Shown: positions 35,168 to 48,341 of the stretch, in pieces
Numbering within the stretch: position 1 is the stretch's first letter
How the letters are laid out: each line of letters starts with the position of its first letter
From: Deroplatys truncata
Taxonomy: Eukaryota > Arthropoda > Insecta > Mantodea > Mantidae
Assembly (NCBI GenBank): GCA_030765065.1
Contig: CM060986.1
Location: 76,067,573 to 76,131,572 of the forward strand
Length of the DNA stretch: 64,000 bases
Direction: 5' to 3'
Notes under the pieces: generated by a model
Told to the model about the DNA's origin: nothing
Databases searched by the model: none
What the model saw: the letters and a program-made list of their open reading frames with translations, nothing else
Program-made: the position numbers and the translations under genes

Positions 35168-36371
35168 CTGTAGCATGTTAAATTTTAAATGATATTTCTG
35201 TACCTTTTTAAATGACCACTCCTTTGTTTTGCTGATAATAACTTAACCTCACTCTTTACATTGCTATACATTATACTTGTAAACTCCTACATTGTGCTTA
35301 TTTTGGGTTTATCTTGGGTAGTGTTTAACTTCCATGTTTCAATAAAACTATGTACTGCTGATAATATTCTAGGTATGTTATTCTGTTTTAAATAATAACT
35401 TTATTTTATCCCATTTTTATCTATTACATGTTGTAAATAACTATCAAATTATTTCAGCACGGTATCCTTTCTCAACTTGAATCTCACTGTCATGTTCATT
35501 TATTGGATCACTTCTACAATATATTGTCTTAAACTTTTTGGTTCTCAAAAACATTTTATTAAGAAATTTGTCGTCTATATAGGGTAAATTGTGTCCAGTA
35601 TTAAGTCATTTCCTTTTTATACTTGGAATAATGAGTTATCACTGCATGAAAGCATCAAATAACCTATTCCATAGTTATACCCTTGATAGGCTCTATTCTG
35701 GCTTCGTACAACATAATTTAGCATCTAACCATGGAATAACATCTAACAAGGATTTATTCCGAGTTCGTATGACCAGCTCTAAAAGAATTAGCTTAGTAAT
35801 GTTATACAATAGGATGCTTTTGGTGTTTAAAATATTCTTTTTACCCTTAAAGATTTGAAACACACATTTTGCACTGTAAATATCATAGCTACAAAAATAC
35901 ATTTGAGCTGCGAATTGCCTTGCTTATCCCTTTAAGACATAGCAAATATAAACAAAGTTTTAAAGCTTAAGCATTAATATATATTTCAACAAATTCATCT
36001 CTGCACAAACGTATGAAACAAGTAAAGAATAATATTAAACATAGGAACATAGTTTCAATCCTTCCATAATTATGTATATGTACAAATTTGATTTGACTTC
36101 AAGCGAGAGAGGAGAAGAATTTAAATTCACTAAAAACACCGGGTTGTTGAATCTGGATGATTCTTTGTGGCACAGATTTAATTTATAAGTTTGCAAAATT
36201 ATATATTTGAACGTTAACAAAAAAATAAAATAAACTCCTTTTAAAAAACTGTTCCTCTTCATTAACAAGTTTTCCACTTATTTAAAAACAAACATGAAAG
36301 TTCCCTACTACTGAATTTACTTAGCAGATAAATTTACAACTTTTCCTGCTGAATTAAATGACTGTATACGC
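35168..36371 (-). other. DNA between the two candidate 3' exons; includes BSDC1 3'UTR
   Basis: The part just left of 36372 must hold the BSDC1 3'UTR. Its end is not certain, because no canonical AATAAA is seen on the minus strand close to the stop. The rest is AT-rich and unrecognised. Confidence 0.45.
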
Positions 36372-36478
36372 TCATACTTTCCCTTTATCAACTGTCTGTT
36401 GCTGTTGTAATTCAGATATAGTATCAACTTCTGCATCTTCCAAGTCAAATTCTTTTTCCCAGTCATCATCATTGCTTT
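36372..36478 (-). CDS. BSDC1: BSDC1 terminal coding exon, acidic DWEKEFDLED tail
   Basis: The exon begins with two bases that complete a GAA codon after the phase-1 donor at 57596. It then reads SNDDDWEKEFDLEDAEVDTIS and a Gln run to a TGA at 36374-36372. The DWEKxFDL motif matches the conserved C-terminal motif of BSDC1 (human SEDWEKDFDLDMTEEEV). The acceptor is ttttttgtttcag. An ATTAAA-type signal on the minus strand at about 36182-36177 is a possible polyadenylation site but is weak evidence. The roughly 21 kb gap to the previous exon leaves room for extra alternative exons. Confidence 0.88.
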
Positions 36479-37377
36479 CTGAAACAAAAAAGTAATAAAA
36501 CTATGAAATCTATAACCAACAAGGATCTTTAGGATGCAAAGGAATTATTTATTTTCTATTAAACAAATTTAAGAATGAAAATATTGAGTGCTATTGAATA
36601 TGAGTTAATTTATATTTCTGCAGTATTTTGTTCCTTTCCTTTTTTTTTTAACATATATTTCTTTATGAAAACCCCAAATTGTAATTTTCAAATTAAATAA
36701 ACATGAAAAATTGTCAAAGGCAGGAAAGGAATATAGAGTAACACAAAACAATATGTATTTATAAATAAAACATTGATGGAGGAGCAAAATGGGAGAAGCA
36801 TGAAGTAAGAGACTTTTATACAAACTAACCCATAGCTGTATCAATTTTAGCCACATGCAATATGCATTGAATTTTCATTAAATTCTCATCATTTAATAAA
36901 ATTTTAACTCCATACATGTATACTTTGCCTATTTTTTAGGAGACTGTTCATATAAGCTGACCTTAACCTTGTCTCATTTTAGAAAATTTTTAACATACTG
37001 ATAAATTTTCTCAATTCTATGTATACAATTTGAACTTCATGTATAAAATACGAATCCAGCTACAGAAAGGTTAAATATTAAGAAATTATAATACAAAGGT
37101 GCAGGTTTCTGATTAATGGTTTGGAAATTAAGAAGTATCAGAGGGAATGCTTTGCTGGTAATTTTTTATATAAGAGAATAAAAAGATGAAGTACATATTA
37201 TGTTTGTGCGGAAAGAGAGAATAAACTGCAAATAACAATAGGTGAGAAATACTTATAATACTATGAAGTAGCAGCATTTAGGAGCAAAGACATAATTGGG
37301 AAACAGGAGGGCTATAAGGAAGCATTAAGCTGAATTAGAAGTCATCCGTATAGTGCTTGTACAGCATTAAATGAAGT

Positions 37378-38225
37378 TTATTACTTTCTCCATTGCTTAC
37401 CTATAGTAACTAAAGGAAATATTGCATCCCATTCAAAAATTTGATACCAAGATTTAGATTTCACCAGAAATAAATACTTTAAGACTCCCTGAATCCAAAA
37501 AAAATCACGTATATGTCAGTGAACAGCATAATTAAAAAACAAAAAGTCAATTCAATACCAAACTTTGGTATTTAAGTTCAGCATCTTCTAAGGATGCAAC
37601 ACAAAGGTTTTCAAGAAAATCTCTGCACCCCAAACTACTCTTTACATGGAAAGAATGTTATTTTTTATTTTCTCAAAAATGGTTCCAATGATTTTGATTA
37701 AAATATAATGTGTCTAAAATATTTGCATGACAAATAAAATGTAAATCTTGACTTTTCTGGAAATAGCCTGTGGAGTCTCCTTCATTTGGAAAGAATTTTG
37801 TATAATCGGTTAAGTGTAAGAGGATAGACAAAATCTTACTACACAAAAAAATAAAGTTCCCATTGAAGCATACAATTTATATCAAATAACATTTTTTGTG
37901 GTGTTAATAATTTCCAAGATATTCTTTGTTATTGATTTAAAATTTCAAATACTTTATACTTTTCTCAACTAAAAATTTCTATCTCTTTTTTTTTTATTTC
38001 AGTTCGTGTTCATGCAAAGCCAACAGATTTTCAAAGACATCACATTGTGATAAGCTTTGAAAAGATTTCACTATCGCTTTACCTTGCTGTGTTCTTCTTA
38101 TACCTACAACAAAATGTGTAAATGTGTAATGCAGTTATCTGTATTAACAAGAAGATAGAAGAATTAATGTTTCATAAGAATAATTTGTAGAAGAATAACT
38201 AGAGAAAGTCATGTGAATCCAACAC
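37378..38225 (+). repeat. 0.85 kb repeat family, full-length diverged copy
   Basis: It starts TTACTTTCTCCATTGC and ends AGAGAAAGTCATGTGAATCC. All internal landmarks are present (GTGAACAGCATAATTAAAAA, TTTTCAAGAAAATCTC, GGAAATAGCCTG, TTACTACACAAAAA), but the CA microsatellite is nearly gone. Confidence 0.75.
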
Positions 38226-40910
38226 TTGAAGGCTTTTTTTGTTTACAGCAACCTGAGCATAGTTATAAAACAAAACAGAAATGATTCCATAGAACATTTA
38301 ATGCAAGGAAATGAGGGGTTGCCAACAATTTGTAGATAGGGCAGGATAAATACACACATTGTTGCACAAAAGACAAAGTTAAGATGTCTGATTTTAACGT
38401 GTTTTAATGTATGTTGTTTTACTTTTTGCACCCTTTTTTGGTATGCTAAGCTCTTTTTCCTATGTGTAACAATAATAAGATTATTAAGCTTTTCATTAAA
38501 AAAAAAAAGGTGCAGCAAAGCAAGAAGAGAAAAACTTGGTTGTCCTGTAAAATGTCATTAACATCAGAGAATGTGGCTTGCGAGTTCCTTCGTATAGAGG
38601 GAGCTCAATGAGATGTATATGGTAGATGAGACAAGGGGAAAGTCACTCAATGATAAGAGATGGGTTAGTGGGTGTAGAGATATACTTTATATTGTAATAT
38701 ATATTGTGATTGTAAAATCAAATCCTGTTTCCCTTCACAACCATTACCCAGTTTTTTCTGGAGAATTTACTCTCTCAGAAGCAGAAAAATATCAATGTAA
38801 GTGAGTTAGTTGATCCTAGATTATGTTTTTCATACAGAGATTTGTACAAGTTTAATACACTATAGCTATATTTACAGTTAACTTATATTTTATACTACCT
38901 AAGACAGGATGCATGTTAGAAATCAGTTAATCTTGGTGTTTAATGTTTGCTCCCATGTTAAGAACGGTAACTGATATAGAATTAGCTAAAACTAGTGAAA
39001 CATTAATGCTATTTGGGCTAACAACATATATGGCAGAAGCATGAATAACATTACAAAACAAACTGACATCAAATATATTAGAAGCCAAGGGTCTTATATG
39101 AGGTTGTGGTCTTTGCTTTTTCAACACATTTTAATATTTCATTCCTTAGTTTTTGGAATAATCCGGTTATATTGTCTGAAAGTGAAGACATGGCATAAAT
39201 GCTAAGAAAAGTATGAGAGACAGCATTCTCTTCTAACAGAAAAGAAACTTTGTTCTGGGAGACAAATGCACAGGGGCTGCAAGAGCATGAATACTTTAAA
39301 ACATATATCTGCCACCCTGTAAAGCTGGTGATGCCCCTCTAAGATCTCCAGTGGATTTCCAATATTAAGCCTCACAATTTTCATAAGATGCAGTTTTAAA
39401 TGTAAAATTTGTTAGCAATATGTGTATACAAGCTTTTACCAATGGCTTCACTCAAATAGATATTTGAGTTTGATCAGTATAATTACATGGTATCAGTTTC
39501 TTCATTTAGTAATCATGTAGTTTGTAATGTAAGTTACAACAATCAGTGCTACCAATGCTGCAAAATTGGAAACTCTTAATGCAATCTTTATAGCACCATT
39601 TAAATTTCACATATAGGATCTTGTCCTAAATCTGAACTGTAGCAAACATCTATTCTTTCTTCTAATTCATTCTGTAACATTAACGTTGGAGATGACCTGA
39701 CAATTGAACTAAATAAAGAATTTTTTTCTTACTTTGTTATGTGTGCATATGTTTAATGCAAACCTTTATACCTCACACCAGAGGAAATCATGATGGTTTA
39801 CATGAACCTGAAATTTACGTAACATTAATTTTATGAGGCTGAAGGAAAATCTACAGGAAAGCCCGCATTTTTTTAATGTAAAATGTATATCTACCATGCA
39901 CATGAGAAGAAACTATTTTGGGGGAAAATTAAGGCATATGCTTTTTCTAAAATACTGACTATTTTTTGGCCTGGTTTCACTGTAGAATTATAACCTACCT
40001 AACTAAACCAAATCAAACAAGCTTAAAAATACTAAAAATTCAGAAAGATCAAGATGGCTTACAAATATGAGCACTCAAAATTGGTATACAAATAGTCATG
40101 TCATAAAATATCACTTTAATATTAAATATTGTTTCTAAAAAAAATCATATATACAAAGCAATAGCCTATGTTACAAGGATTTCAACTATCCACCATTGAA
40201 GAAATGGTTGAGATTGGATTAGCAGCTTCCAAAATAGTTTGAGCAAAATTTGCTAATATGTATCTTCTTTGCATATTAGCATGCATGTAGCCCTTTTCTT
40301 TTCTTCAAATGCAGAGCAAAATGAAGCTGGACAATTTTTACTGTATAAAGGTTTATATGCAGACTTTTTGTTTCAAAATTAACTGGAACAACTCGATAAC
40401 GCTGAAGAGCAAGTGAAATGAATACAAATCTTAAACCCATGGAGGTTACATAATTGGTCAAATCCTTTCAGAACATACAACAGTAGTTAAAGCTTTTCAA
40501 AAGAAACAACATCTTGCACATTTTGCAAGCAATTTCAACATTTATCCAAATTTAATTCTTAGTTATGAGAGTCTATTCGAGTTATGATTGCAGCCAAATT
40601 AAGAAAACATAAAATAAAGGGAGGAAAAAATTACCTACCTGATTGTGGTTCTTTTATACAAGCAACATGTAGAATAAAAATTGGAATGCACAAAACAGAA
40701 CCAAAAGATTTGAGGTCTAGATCATCGTTCAAGTCCTGGCTGTAACCTGGTAACTTGTGAGGCAGTGCAATGAGTATATATGTATATGGCACCATTGCTA
40801 ACAGTGACATTGCTCGGTTCATTATTTTCTTAATATAGTTAAAGGATGATAATTGCAAATGAGACAAGTATTAATAATTGAATTAAGACAAAACACATCA
40901 TCTGTGTGTT
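38226..40910. other. BSDC1 intron, nothing recognised
   Basis: AT-rich intronic DNA; the short open frames on both strands show no motif. Confidence 0.5.
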
Positions 40911-40914
40911 CCTT

Positions 40915-40990
40915 TTCTTTTTAATAGTGCTTAATGCTGTTCTTACTACATATGGCACCATAGGCAGTGGAGATTGCTGATACATGCTGC
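40915..40990 (-). repeat. SINE fragment, family of 20955
   Basis: It shares TTAATAGTGCTTAATGC and GGCACCATAGGCAGTGGAGA with the other family members. It lacks the tRNA head. Confidence 0.55.
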
Positions 40991-41199
40991 AGAATTGCAT
41001 TACAAGCAAAGTATTGAGCTTTATGCAACAGAAATAATTAGTACCGGTAAATTATAATTTGTAAAATACACTTTCAGGTGTATTTTATTAATTGCTTCAC
41101 TGTGTGCCATTCCACTACTTTTTGGATATTATAATTTGTAATTCATCAATTTCTTCTAATAATACAGAGCTTTCATGTAAAAACTATGCTACATGTAGG

Positions 41200-42250
41200 G
41201 TGATTTAATTCACGGTGGCTATAAGTGGACCTCCCTCTCTTTCCCCTACAAATGTCCCCCTCCCGTCAAATGTTGTTTCGAAGCAGTGCAATATTTGAGC
41301 TTTGCCAGGATGGGATGGTTAACTCTAGAGCAGCGCATTTTTGTAAGTAAATGTTACTACAAATATTGGTCAGTTTGTCATGCTTGTGCAGAATTTCCTT
41401 TGCAATTCCCTTCCAGAAAAGCAATTCACCATATTGTGAATAAATCTGATTTTACTTACTGGAACAGTGCACAACAAAAAACATATGCAGAAGTGTACAG
41501 TTTTAACAGAAGATAAACTAGACTAAATCATTCCCAAAATTAGCACAAGTGGAGATTTTAGTGGGTTCTGCACATAAAGCAGCAATTAAACCTTGAACTG
41601 TACAAGTGTGCACATGTCCATTGTTTCAAGCAAAGCGACCCAGTAGCAAAAGTGTGTTATTGTGAGTGGTGTTTTTTTCCACCTGTGAATGAAGGTTTAG
41701 TGGCCCCAATGCTATTCTTTTCAGATAAGGGTTAGTTTCACCTGAACAGCCATTGAGCAGTCAAAACATGCACCATTGTGGTACCAAAAATCCACATTAT
41801 GTACAGGAAACCCCTCTTTATGATAGGAAGGTTGTTTCGTGTATTGTTAAAATAAAGCATATTATTGGTCCAATTTTTTTCGGAATGACAACAGAAGCAG
41901 AAAGGAATGGAAGAGACATTTTGACCCCATTTTTTCAGCAGCTTACAGAAGAAGAGAAATCATACTGATGGTTTTAACAGGATTCTGCAACTGCTCACAC
42001 AGCAGTGGAATACATGAATAAAATAAAGGAAGTGTTTAAAGATAGAAAGATTACTGCTGGTGTAAGGTCCTCTTGCTCACCAGGTTTAAGTGCAATTTTT
42101 ATATGTGTGGTAGCCTGAAGGACATATTTTATAAAACAAACCTTCATACATTGGAGGAATTAAAGGAAAATGTCAAAAATGAAATCAGAAATATAACTGT
42201 GGTCAAACTTAAATGTGTCACACTGAATATTTTCTCAATATGACTGTTTA
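41200..42250 (+). pseudogene. Decayed Tc/mariner-group transposon with HTH and DDE remnants
   Basis: An N-terminal remnant at 41308 reads MGWLTLEQRIFVSKCYYKYWSV--A---FPLQFPSRKAIHHIVNK. This is like the helix-turn-helix (DUF4817-type) start of an arthropod mariner-group transposase. The later frames read VKIKHIIGPIFF, LTPFFQQLTEEEKSY and, after stops, QDSATAHTAVEYMNKIKEVF, the second catalytic Asp block. Numerous stops and frameshifts mean it is inactive. TIRs were not securely found. Confidence 0.75.
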
Positions 42251-42259
42251 GCATTTTCT

Positions 42260-43480
42260 ATGAGGTAAGATTTTGTACACAAACATAAGCAGTAAAGTTG
42301 AAATCATCCTCAGGTAGCTGTAACATGCCCAGTTGCTAAGAATCACATGTGTGATAGTTTTCAAATGAAAACTCTATATTGGCAAAATTATATAACAAGA
42401 ACCTGGGAGTTGAAACTTTAAACCAAGTAGCTCTTAAAAATGCTCCCTACAGGCATTGTGAAATTGAATCACAATGTAGCACACCTCCAAGCCAGTAGCA
42501 GGGATTGAATCTGTATCCCTATGCTCCTTCAACAGCAATGTTAATGATGGTCGAAACAGTCAATTTCATGATTTTAAACCAGCGACATGTATAGAAACTG
42601 TATACCCATAGGAGTAATAGGCATTTGTTATAAAGTAAGATGACAGTTTGCGCCAACTCATTCTATTACCAATTCAGAATGTAACTCGGAAATTGTGCTT
42701 ATTTTTATAAATACAAATTCTATCATCCACAGCAAGCTTTCTGCTTCTGTGTATCATTCAAAATGGAGGCATAGTTAGAAAAACTTAAAAATCAAATGAT
42801 TCTGAAATGACATCTTGGTTAATTGGTCAATACTGACCAACTGGATGCCTGGAATGGAATCCTGGAAAGGATAACGGCTGAGAGGGTGAGCGATTAAATG
42901 CAGTTTTGACTAGTTGAGAACCTTTATTGTTAATATTCCCTGGTGTGCAACCCATCAGGATACATAATCATTACTTAGTAATGATAAATGACAAATGAAA
43001 TACATTGATTGTTACAGTAGCTTTCTATCTTTGTCACCCGCTTTAGAGCACCATTGGTCATGCACATAATATTAATTACAAATACATAGTATCTTATCAC
43101 AAATCTATGTCTCTCCTCACTTGTTTACTATATGAAGAAGAGACACAAGAGACAGAGCTCCTTTTACTCATATTGCACACTGGACTCTCCTAACTAGGGC
43201 CTTGAAGTTAAAGAGTATTAATGAATGATCAAAAAGTGCTCCTTGTCGAATAAATATGTTCACATACTTTGGTATGCAGAACATTACCAATTTTTCATAC
43301 AGTAACCAATTCCTGTAATTAATGCAAATAAATATTGTTTCTTGATGTGTATAAGTAGATATATGCATACGTAAAAATGTGCCTGCATATCTGACTTCTG
43401 TTCCACTGAAATCTTAAAATGTTTCCCTAAAAGCTACACAGAATCTTGAACCTAATCAGCTTGAAGAAAAAGAACTGAAA
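42260..43480. other. BSDC1 intron, possible SINE relic near 42430-42530
   Basis: The minus strand near 42530-42480 has GGGATACAGATTCAATCCCT, a possible B box. Otherwise nothing is recognised. Confidence 0.35.
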
Positions 43481-43484
43481 ATAA

Positions 43485-44200
43485 AAAATCTGATGTGCTG
43501 AGTTATACGACTTTCTCTACTCACTCTTCTACCAATTGTTTTTACCAAAGCTTTTTCTTCTACCTACTTCTTGTTAATTGAGATAAACCTTTATTACACA
43601 TTTACATATTTGTTGTATGTATAAGAAGGATACAATAGGTATTACAATGTGAATCACTATGCGATCGCTGTGAAATTCCATGAGGAAAACTGAATAGGGA
43701 CAACTACTTGAAAAAAAAACTATAAATGTTTGAAAGTTCAAACCAATAACAAAGAATATATCAGAATGGTTAACACCACAAAAAATGTTTTTTGTCATAA
43801 ATTGTGTACTTTTAAAGAGATCTATATTTTTGTGGAATCTCCTAATTGAATTTCTGGGTGAAATGCAATACTTCCTTTACTTACTATTGGTAAGCAGAAG
43901 AAAAATTTCAAAGTGAATAGCAATTTTGCAGTTGAAAAATTATAGAGTATTTCACAATTCAAACCAATACTAAAGAATACCTTGGAAATGGCTAATGCAC
44001 AAAAATGTTTATCTGACATAAATTGTGTGAATTTAATGAGATCAGCATAGTTTGTGTAGTATGATTTTGTATACCTCTTACAGTTTATACGTTACAAAAA
44101 AAAAAAATCATTCACAATGAAGAGGATTTTATAGGCTATTTGCAGAAAATTCAAGATATACATTTAAGTTGTAATGTCAGTATCTTAAACATTTGGGGCA
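43485..44200 (-). repeat. 0.85 kb repeat family, two rearranged fragments
   Basis: The first (43485-43830) reads CTGATGTGCTGAGTTATACG, then ACTTTCTCTACTCACTC. The second (about 43840-44195) contains AATTTCTGGGTGAAATGCAA, then further family segments. Both are older, diverged copies. Confidence 0.6.
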
Positions 44201-44389
44201 ACTTACAAAAATGATGCACTGTTTAAGGACTTTAAGTACTTTAAGTTCTGGGCTTCACAGTTTAGCCTCTATTAGGCTTATGGCATTATAAGTCGCCATT
44301 GGGGTATGCCATTTCAAAACAATTTGAGCTCTCCTTGTGGTTTACTGGAAAAAATGTGAGTCAGCTGGAGAATTTAATGTCCTACCAAC

Positions 44390-44515
44390 ATGTTGCCATG
44401 GTAGCTGTGATTAGAGCAACCAAATGGAAACTGACAGATCTGTGGTTCAAATCCCGGCTATGACATTGAATTTTTCAGTCGTCTGATTCTACCTTTCCAA
44501 CCTTGTCCTACAAAC
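44390..44515 (+). repeat. tRNA-derived SINE head
   Basis: ATGGTAGCTGTGATTAGAGC (A-box region) and GTGGTTCAAATCCCGGC (B box) are spaced as in a tRNA. A body with TCTGATTCTACCTTTCC follows. Confidence 0.6.
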
Positions 44516-45235
44516 ATGGTTAGTGTGGAAGAACCATTAATTGTCCAAGTCGTCTTTCCCATTCTCAGGGCCTGGGAAACTTTCTCTATTGTGAATGCTC
44601 CCATTAGAATACATGTATTTCAACTTTGCCATTCTGGTTCTGGTTACTGTTCTTGGTTGTTGTTTAACGAGTATGCATATGATGCAAGACCTTGGAATCA
44701 TCCTTGCTTCCAACTTTACTGGAATGTCCACTTGAAATCCTTGGGCCAGTCAGATTTAAATACGCTACTGAGCTCATGCAATACAAATGCAAGATCATGT
44801 TTTGGACATAAAATCATTAGCATGATGGAAACTAACATGATGAAAAAGCTCTTTTAACATGACTCAAGTGAGCAGTAGTTTAGTACGTATTCAGATATAA
44901 CACTGCATATGTATTGTTGTTACCGGTATGTTACGAATTCACATAAGCATGCTGAATATTGGATTGGAGTAGGGTAAAGAAAGAAGGAAGCATTCTCTTG
45001 CTACTTGGGAATACTCATAACAGGCAAAAATGATGAGTTGATGGAAAGAAGCTGAGTCAGTCAAGTAATAATAGTCCAAGATATCTTGCTGTTATGGTTA
45101 AAAGTATATACTCCTGGATGTATTTGACTATTATTTTGGAATGATTATTTAAAATACAGTGTATGTTGAAAAAGGAACTGTTGCTGGACAAAAAAAGAAA
45201 AGCATTTTTCTACCTCTAAAGGAAAGTTATACATG
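44516..45235. other. BSDC1 intron, probably SINE body then unrecognised DNA
   Basis: The first part (to about 44860) is GC-richer and open for 113 plus-strand codons with no family match; it may be SINE body or captured sequence. Confidence 0.35.
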
Positions 45236-45239
45236 GAGA

Positions 45240-45565
45240 CAATTTTAAAATACTGGTAAAAATGCTAGGTAATAGTAATTTGCTACAAGAATGCCAAAGA
45301 ATGTAACAGGGTGAGACAGTTGTTTTTATGAAGGTGAGAAAACTCTTAGAAGAAATTAAAATGGGGATGTTTGCATATTGGGTGAAAGCAATATCAATGG
45401 ATTTTGGACAAATGTGCAACAGAAGAAGATAAAGAAGTAAGAGATTTGACTTGTTTCAAGACAAAAGTTCTTTAGATTTATATAAAATAAGTTAACAGAA
45501 ATTGAGAACAAGAAAAGTAAATAGATAAATGTAAATTTAAAATAAAGAGAGTTGAAGTTCAAAAT
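45240..45565 (+). pseudogene. LINE 3'-coding fragment, relative of 15236-15775
   Basis: It shares GAAATTAAAATGGGGATGTT and ACAAAAGTTCTTTAGAT with the fragment at 15.2 kb. It is too broken for a reading frame. Confidence 0.5.
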
Positions 45566-45680
45566 TAAATAGATAAATGTAATGAATTTGGAAGCACGGG
45601 TTTTGCAGCATACAGGTTTTTAAAATGATTAAGAAAATATTTTACAGAAAGATATATTATGTATGAGAAACTGGGATATA

Positions 45681-46845
45681 CAAGGGTAGTCCCAGAAGTA
45701 CCCGACCTGCATAAGATAGTGGTTGTTTCAAACAAATGACTATGGTAGAAAGTACCAACCTTATAAAGCTTAAGTTTGAGTTGACAATGCTACATTGTTT
45801 AGTAATTGTTTGGCAGCCATCAATAGTGAATGCTCTCAGCAAATTTGTAAACATGGATAAAACTGGCCATGGTTATGTGACACAATACTTTCATTTGAAA
45901 GGTTAGTCCAGCTAATATTAAAGCTGAGCTAAATTCTACTCCTTTCGTTTACAACAGTAAAATATTGGGTGGCAGAGTTTAAGCGAAGCCGTACGAGTTG
46001 CCAAGACAAACATAGCAGCAGTTGACTAAATGAGGTGACCACACCAGAACTTGTGAAGAAAATCCACAAAATAGTATTGGATGACCGTCGACTGAAAGTG
46101 CGCGAGCTAGCAGATATCGTAGGCACTTCAAAAAGTGCTGTACATTGTATACTGACTGAAAATTTGGACATGAGAAAGCTGTGCACATTTACTCCCAATG
46201 GAACAAAAACAGCATCATGTGGATGTTTCAATCGAGTGTTTGGCGATGTTTCGCTGCAATAAAGCCGAAGTTTTGCATTGATTCATAACCATGGATGAAA
46301 CGTGGGTCCATTGTAAGGCCATGGTGTCAGTTTTTTTGGATGCACATGGGATAACTTTCATTGATTATCTCCAAAAAAGAAAATCAATCAGTGGTGAGTA
46401 TCATGCACACTTATTGCTGCATTTGAATGATGAAATCAAGCAAAAACAGCCGCATTTAGCAAAAAAGAAAGTTTTGTTTCATCAAGACAATGCACCAGTT
46501 CACACATCCATTAATACCATGGCCAAAATCAATGAGTTAAACTTCAAATTGCCTCCTCGTGCATCCTATTCACCAATTTAGCCCCCCTCTAATTATTTTG
46601 TTTCCAAAGTTCAAGAAATAGTTTGGTGGTAAAAGATTTGCCAACAATGAAGAGGTGGAGTCTGCAGTTGATGGCTATTTTGTAGAACTTGATGGTTCTC
46701 ATTATAATCAGGATATTAAAGCGATTGAACATTGCTGGGAAAAATGTATCGAGCTGAAAGGAGACTATGTAGAGAAATAAAGATGTTTGATCCCAAAATT
46801 TTTGTGTTTTCTTGGTTAGGTTGGGTACTTCTGGGACAGCCCTCG
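45681..46845 (+). mobile_element. Mariner element A, TIR-bounded, inactive
   Basis: TIRs CAAGGGTAGTCCCAGAAGTA (left) and, inverted, CGAGGGCTGTCCCAGAAGTA (right) are flanked by TA at 45679-45680 and 46846-46847. Length is 1165 bp, close to the usual size of about 1.3 kb. Plus-strand frames encode a mariner transposase in pieces: the HTH part with LKVRELADIVGTSKSAVHCIL and NLDMRKLC (46035-46262), and the DDE part starting MDETWVHCKAM with FHQDNAPVHTS (46291-46581). The third catalytic block YSPDLAPSDYFLF is replaced by YSPI-stop, so the catalytic Asp is lost. Clearly dead. Confidence 0.92.
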
Positions 46846-47640
46846 TACTACAATAAGATGATGTAATACCTAATTTAAATGTTAATAGATATGAGTAGAG
46901 AACACTAATTATGTTGTATAAATGTCAGAAAAAAGATTATGAAAGCACCAGGTTTAAAAATTTCTAGCACTACTTGCACACACATGTTCATTTAAACATC
47001 ACGTTTAACTGAACAGCAAATGGATTTTTTTCCATTAATTTTTTTTTCTTTCTTTTTTCTTAACTTTTAAAAAATTTCAGTATTGTGCAACCTTAAGAAA
47101 GGAGCAAGAGAAGTTGCGATAACAGTCTATTTTAGTGGCTATTGTACCTATTTTCTACAACCTAGGCATTAAATATGGGAAAGTGTGTGTTCTAGTAATG
47201 CTAAATTCTACTGTACATTATTTGTACAGGGTGTCACATGGGGAATGAGTAAGTTTGAAGCTCATCAGTACAAAGCCATATTTGAAGCTGGTAAGACTGC
47301 AGTACCACCATTTTGTTCCTTAAACTGCTATTTCAGTTGCAAGAGAGCAGTGTGCAGAAAAGCATGCTATTTTTGCAATAAAGACTTATTACAAAAACAA
47401 TTATTGTTATGAAGCTACAGTGAGAACCTCTGCATCAATTACAACTTGGGCATTAAGATCTGTTTCTATAAGACCATGTTCTAGAGACATTGGATGAAAG
47501 ATTGAATCAATAATATCTGTCTTAAAAGAAACATCTAGGACTAAGAAGAATTGTTTGAACCAGAGACAAAGGCACAGAAACACATGTGCCATTAAGATTG
47601 TCTTGTCATACTACAGGCAGAATGTTGTGATGCAGGTAAG
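46846..47640. other. BSDC1 intron, nothing recognised
   Basis: AT-rich, with a T-rich tract near 47022-47060. A 75-codon plus-strand frame at 47185-47412 carries no motif. Confidence 0.4.
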
Positions 47641-47792
47641 GATCTCAGTTATCGTATAATAGGCAACAGCTGACCAACTCACTGGCTGGTTAAAAAGATA
47701 TGTGCTCTCCCCCAGTGTAAAATACAGTAGTACCATCAGAAGATAACAAACAGAATTTTTCTGGAACCTTCTTTCTCCCCACCTCCTAAACA

Positions 47793-47815
47793 TTCTAGAA
47801 CACTCTGGAAAATTC
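47793..47815 (+). promoter_or_regulatory. Heat-shock-element-like array ahead of TATA-like box
   Basis: TTC-ta-GAA-ca-CTC-tg-GAA-aa-TTC gives five alternating units at the exact 5-bp spacing bound by heat shock factor trimers, with one unit changed (CTC for TTC). A TATA-like TATGTAAG lies 8 bp downstream. Copy 2 of the repeat (63216-63239) keeps the last units and a better TATA, TATATAAG. Confidence 0.5.
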
Positions 47816-48051
47816 CAACGGCTATGTAAGCGAGTGTGCTTGCAAGTGAGCCAGTAAGTTAGAGAGTGTGTACTTTTTTGATGCGACCGCATGTGTTCCT
47901 TGAGTGAGTTGATGACTTTGTTAGATACAGTGAGTGCTAGTACTGCAACAGATTAGAGAGGTCTTGTGCTCGATTCCCCAGTGAGTGAAGCAGAAGGATG
48001 AAGAGGATGCTTTGCATGTATTTTATTTTACCACTATGCTGCAAGAATAAG

Positions 48052-48341
48052 TAAATTAAATTTTATTTACGGATGCTCTTAACTGCTATGGTTCTTAGCA
48101 TCCCAAACTATATTGGGTGTGAAAGACCGGACATTTTTCTCAAAGACCTCTTTATCGGGCTTGAGGTTCTTTTATGTGCCATAAATCTACGACACAGAAC
48201 CACCAGCTTTACTTCCCTTCCAAAGGAAGCCATGCGGAGGATTTTTACACCTGAAAAAATCCATCACCCTTCATCGGGTTTGAACCTGCAACTTCAGGAA
48301 CTAGAGGCCAGCATGTTAACCCTAGACCACAGAGGACGACA
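48052..48341 (-). repeat. tRNA-derived SINE, second copy, inserted in LTR-like repeat
   Basis: It is the same family as 28323-28619, with high identity throughout. The imperfect flanking duplication is CAAGAATAAG (48042-48051) / CAAGAACTAAG (48342-48352). Its B box reads GCAGGTTCAAACCCG on the minus strand. Confidence 0.88.

Noticed and set aside
46291..46581. Host gene with DDE domain
   Set aside because: It lies inside TIR-bounded mariner element A and has lost the third catalytic block.
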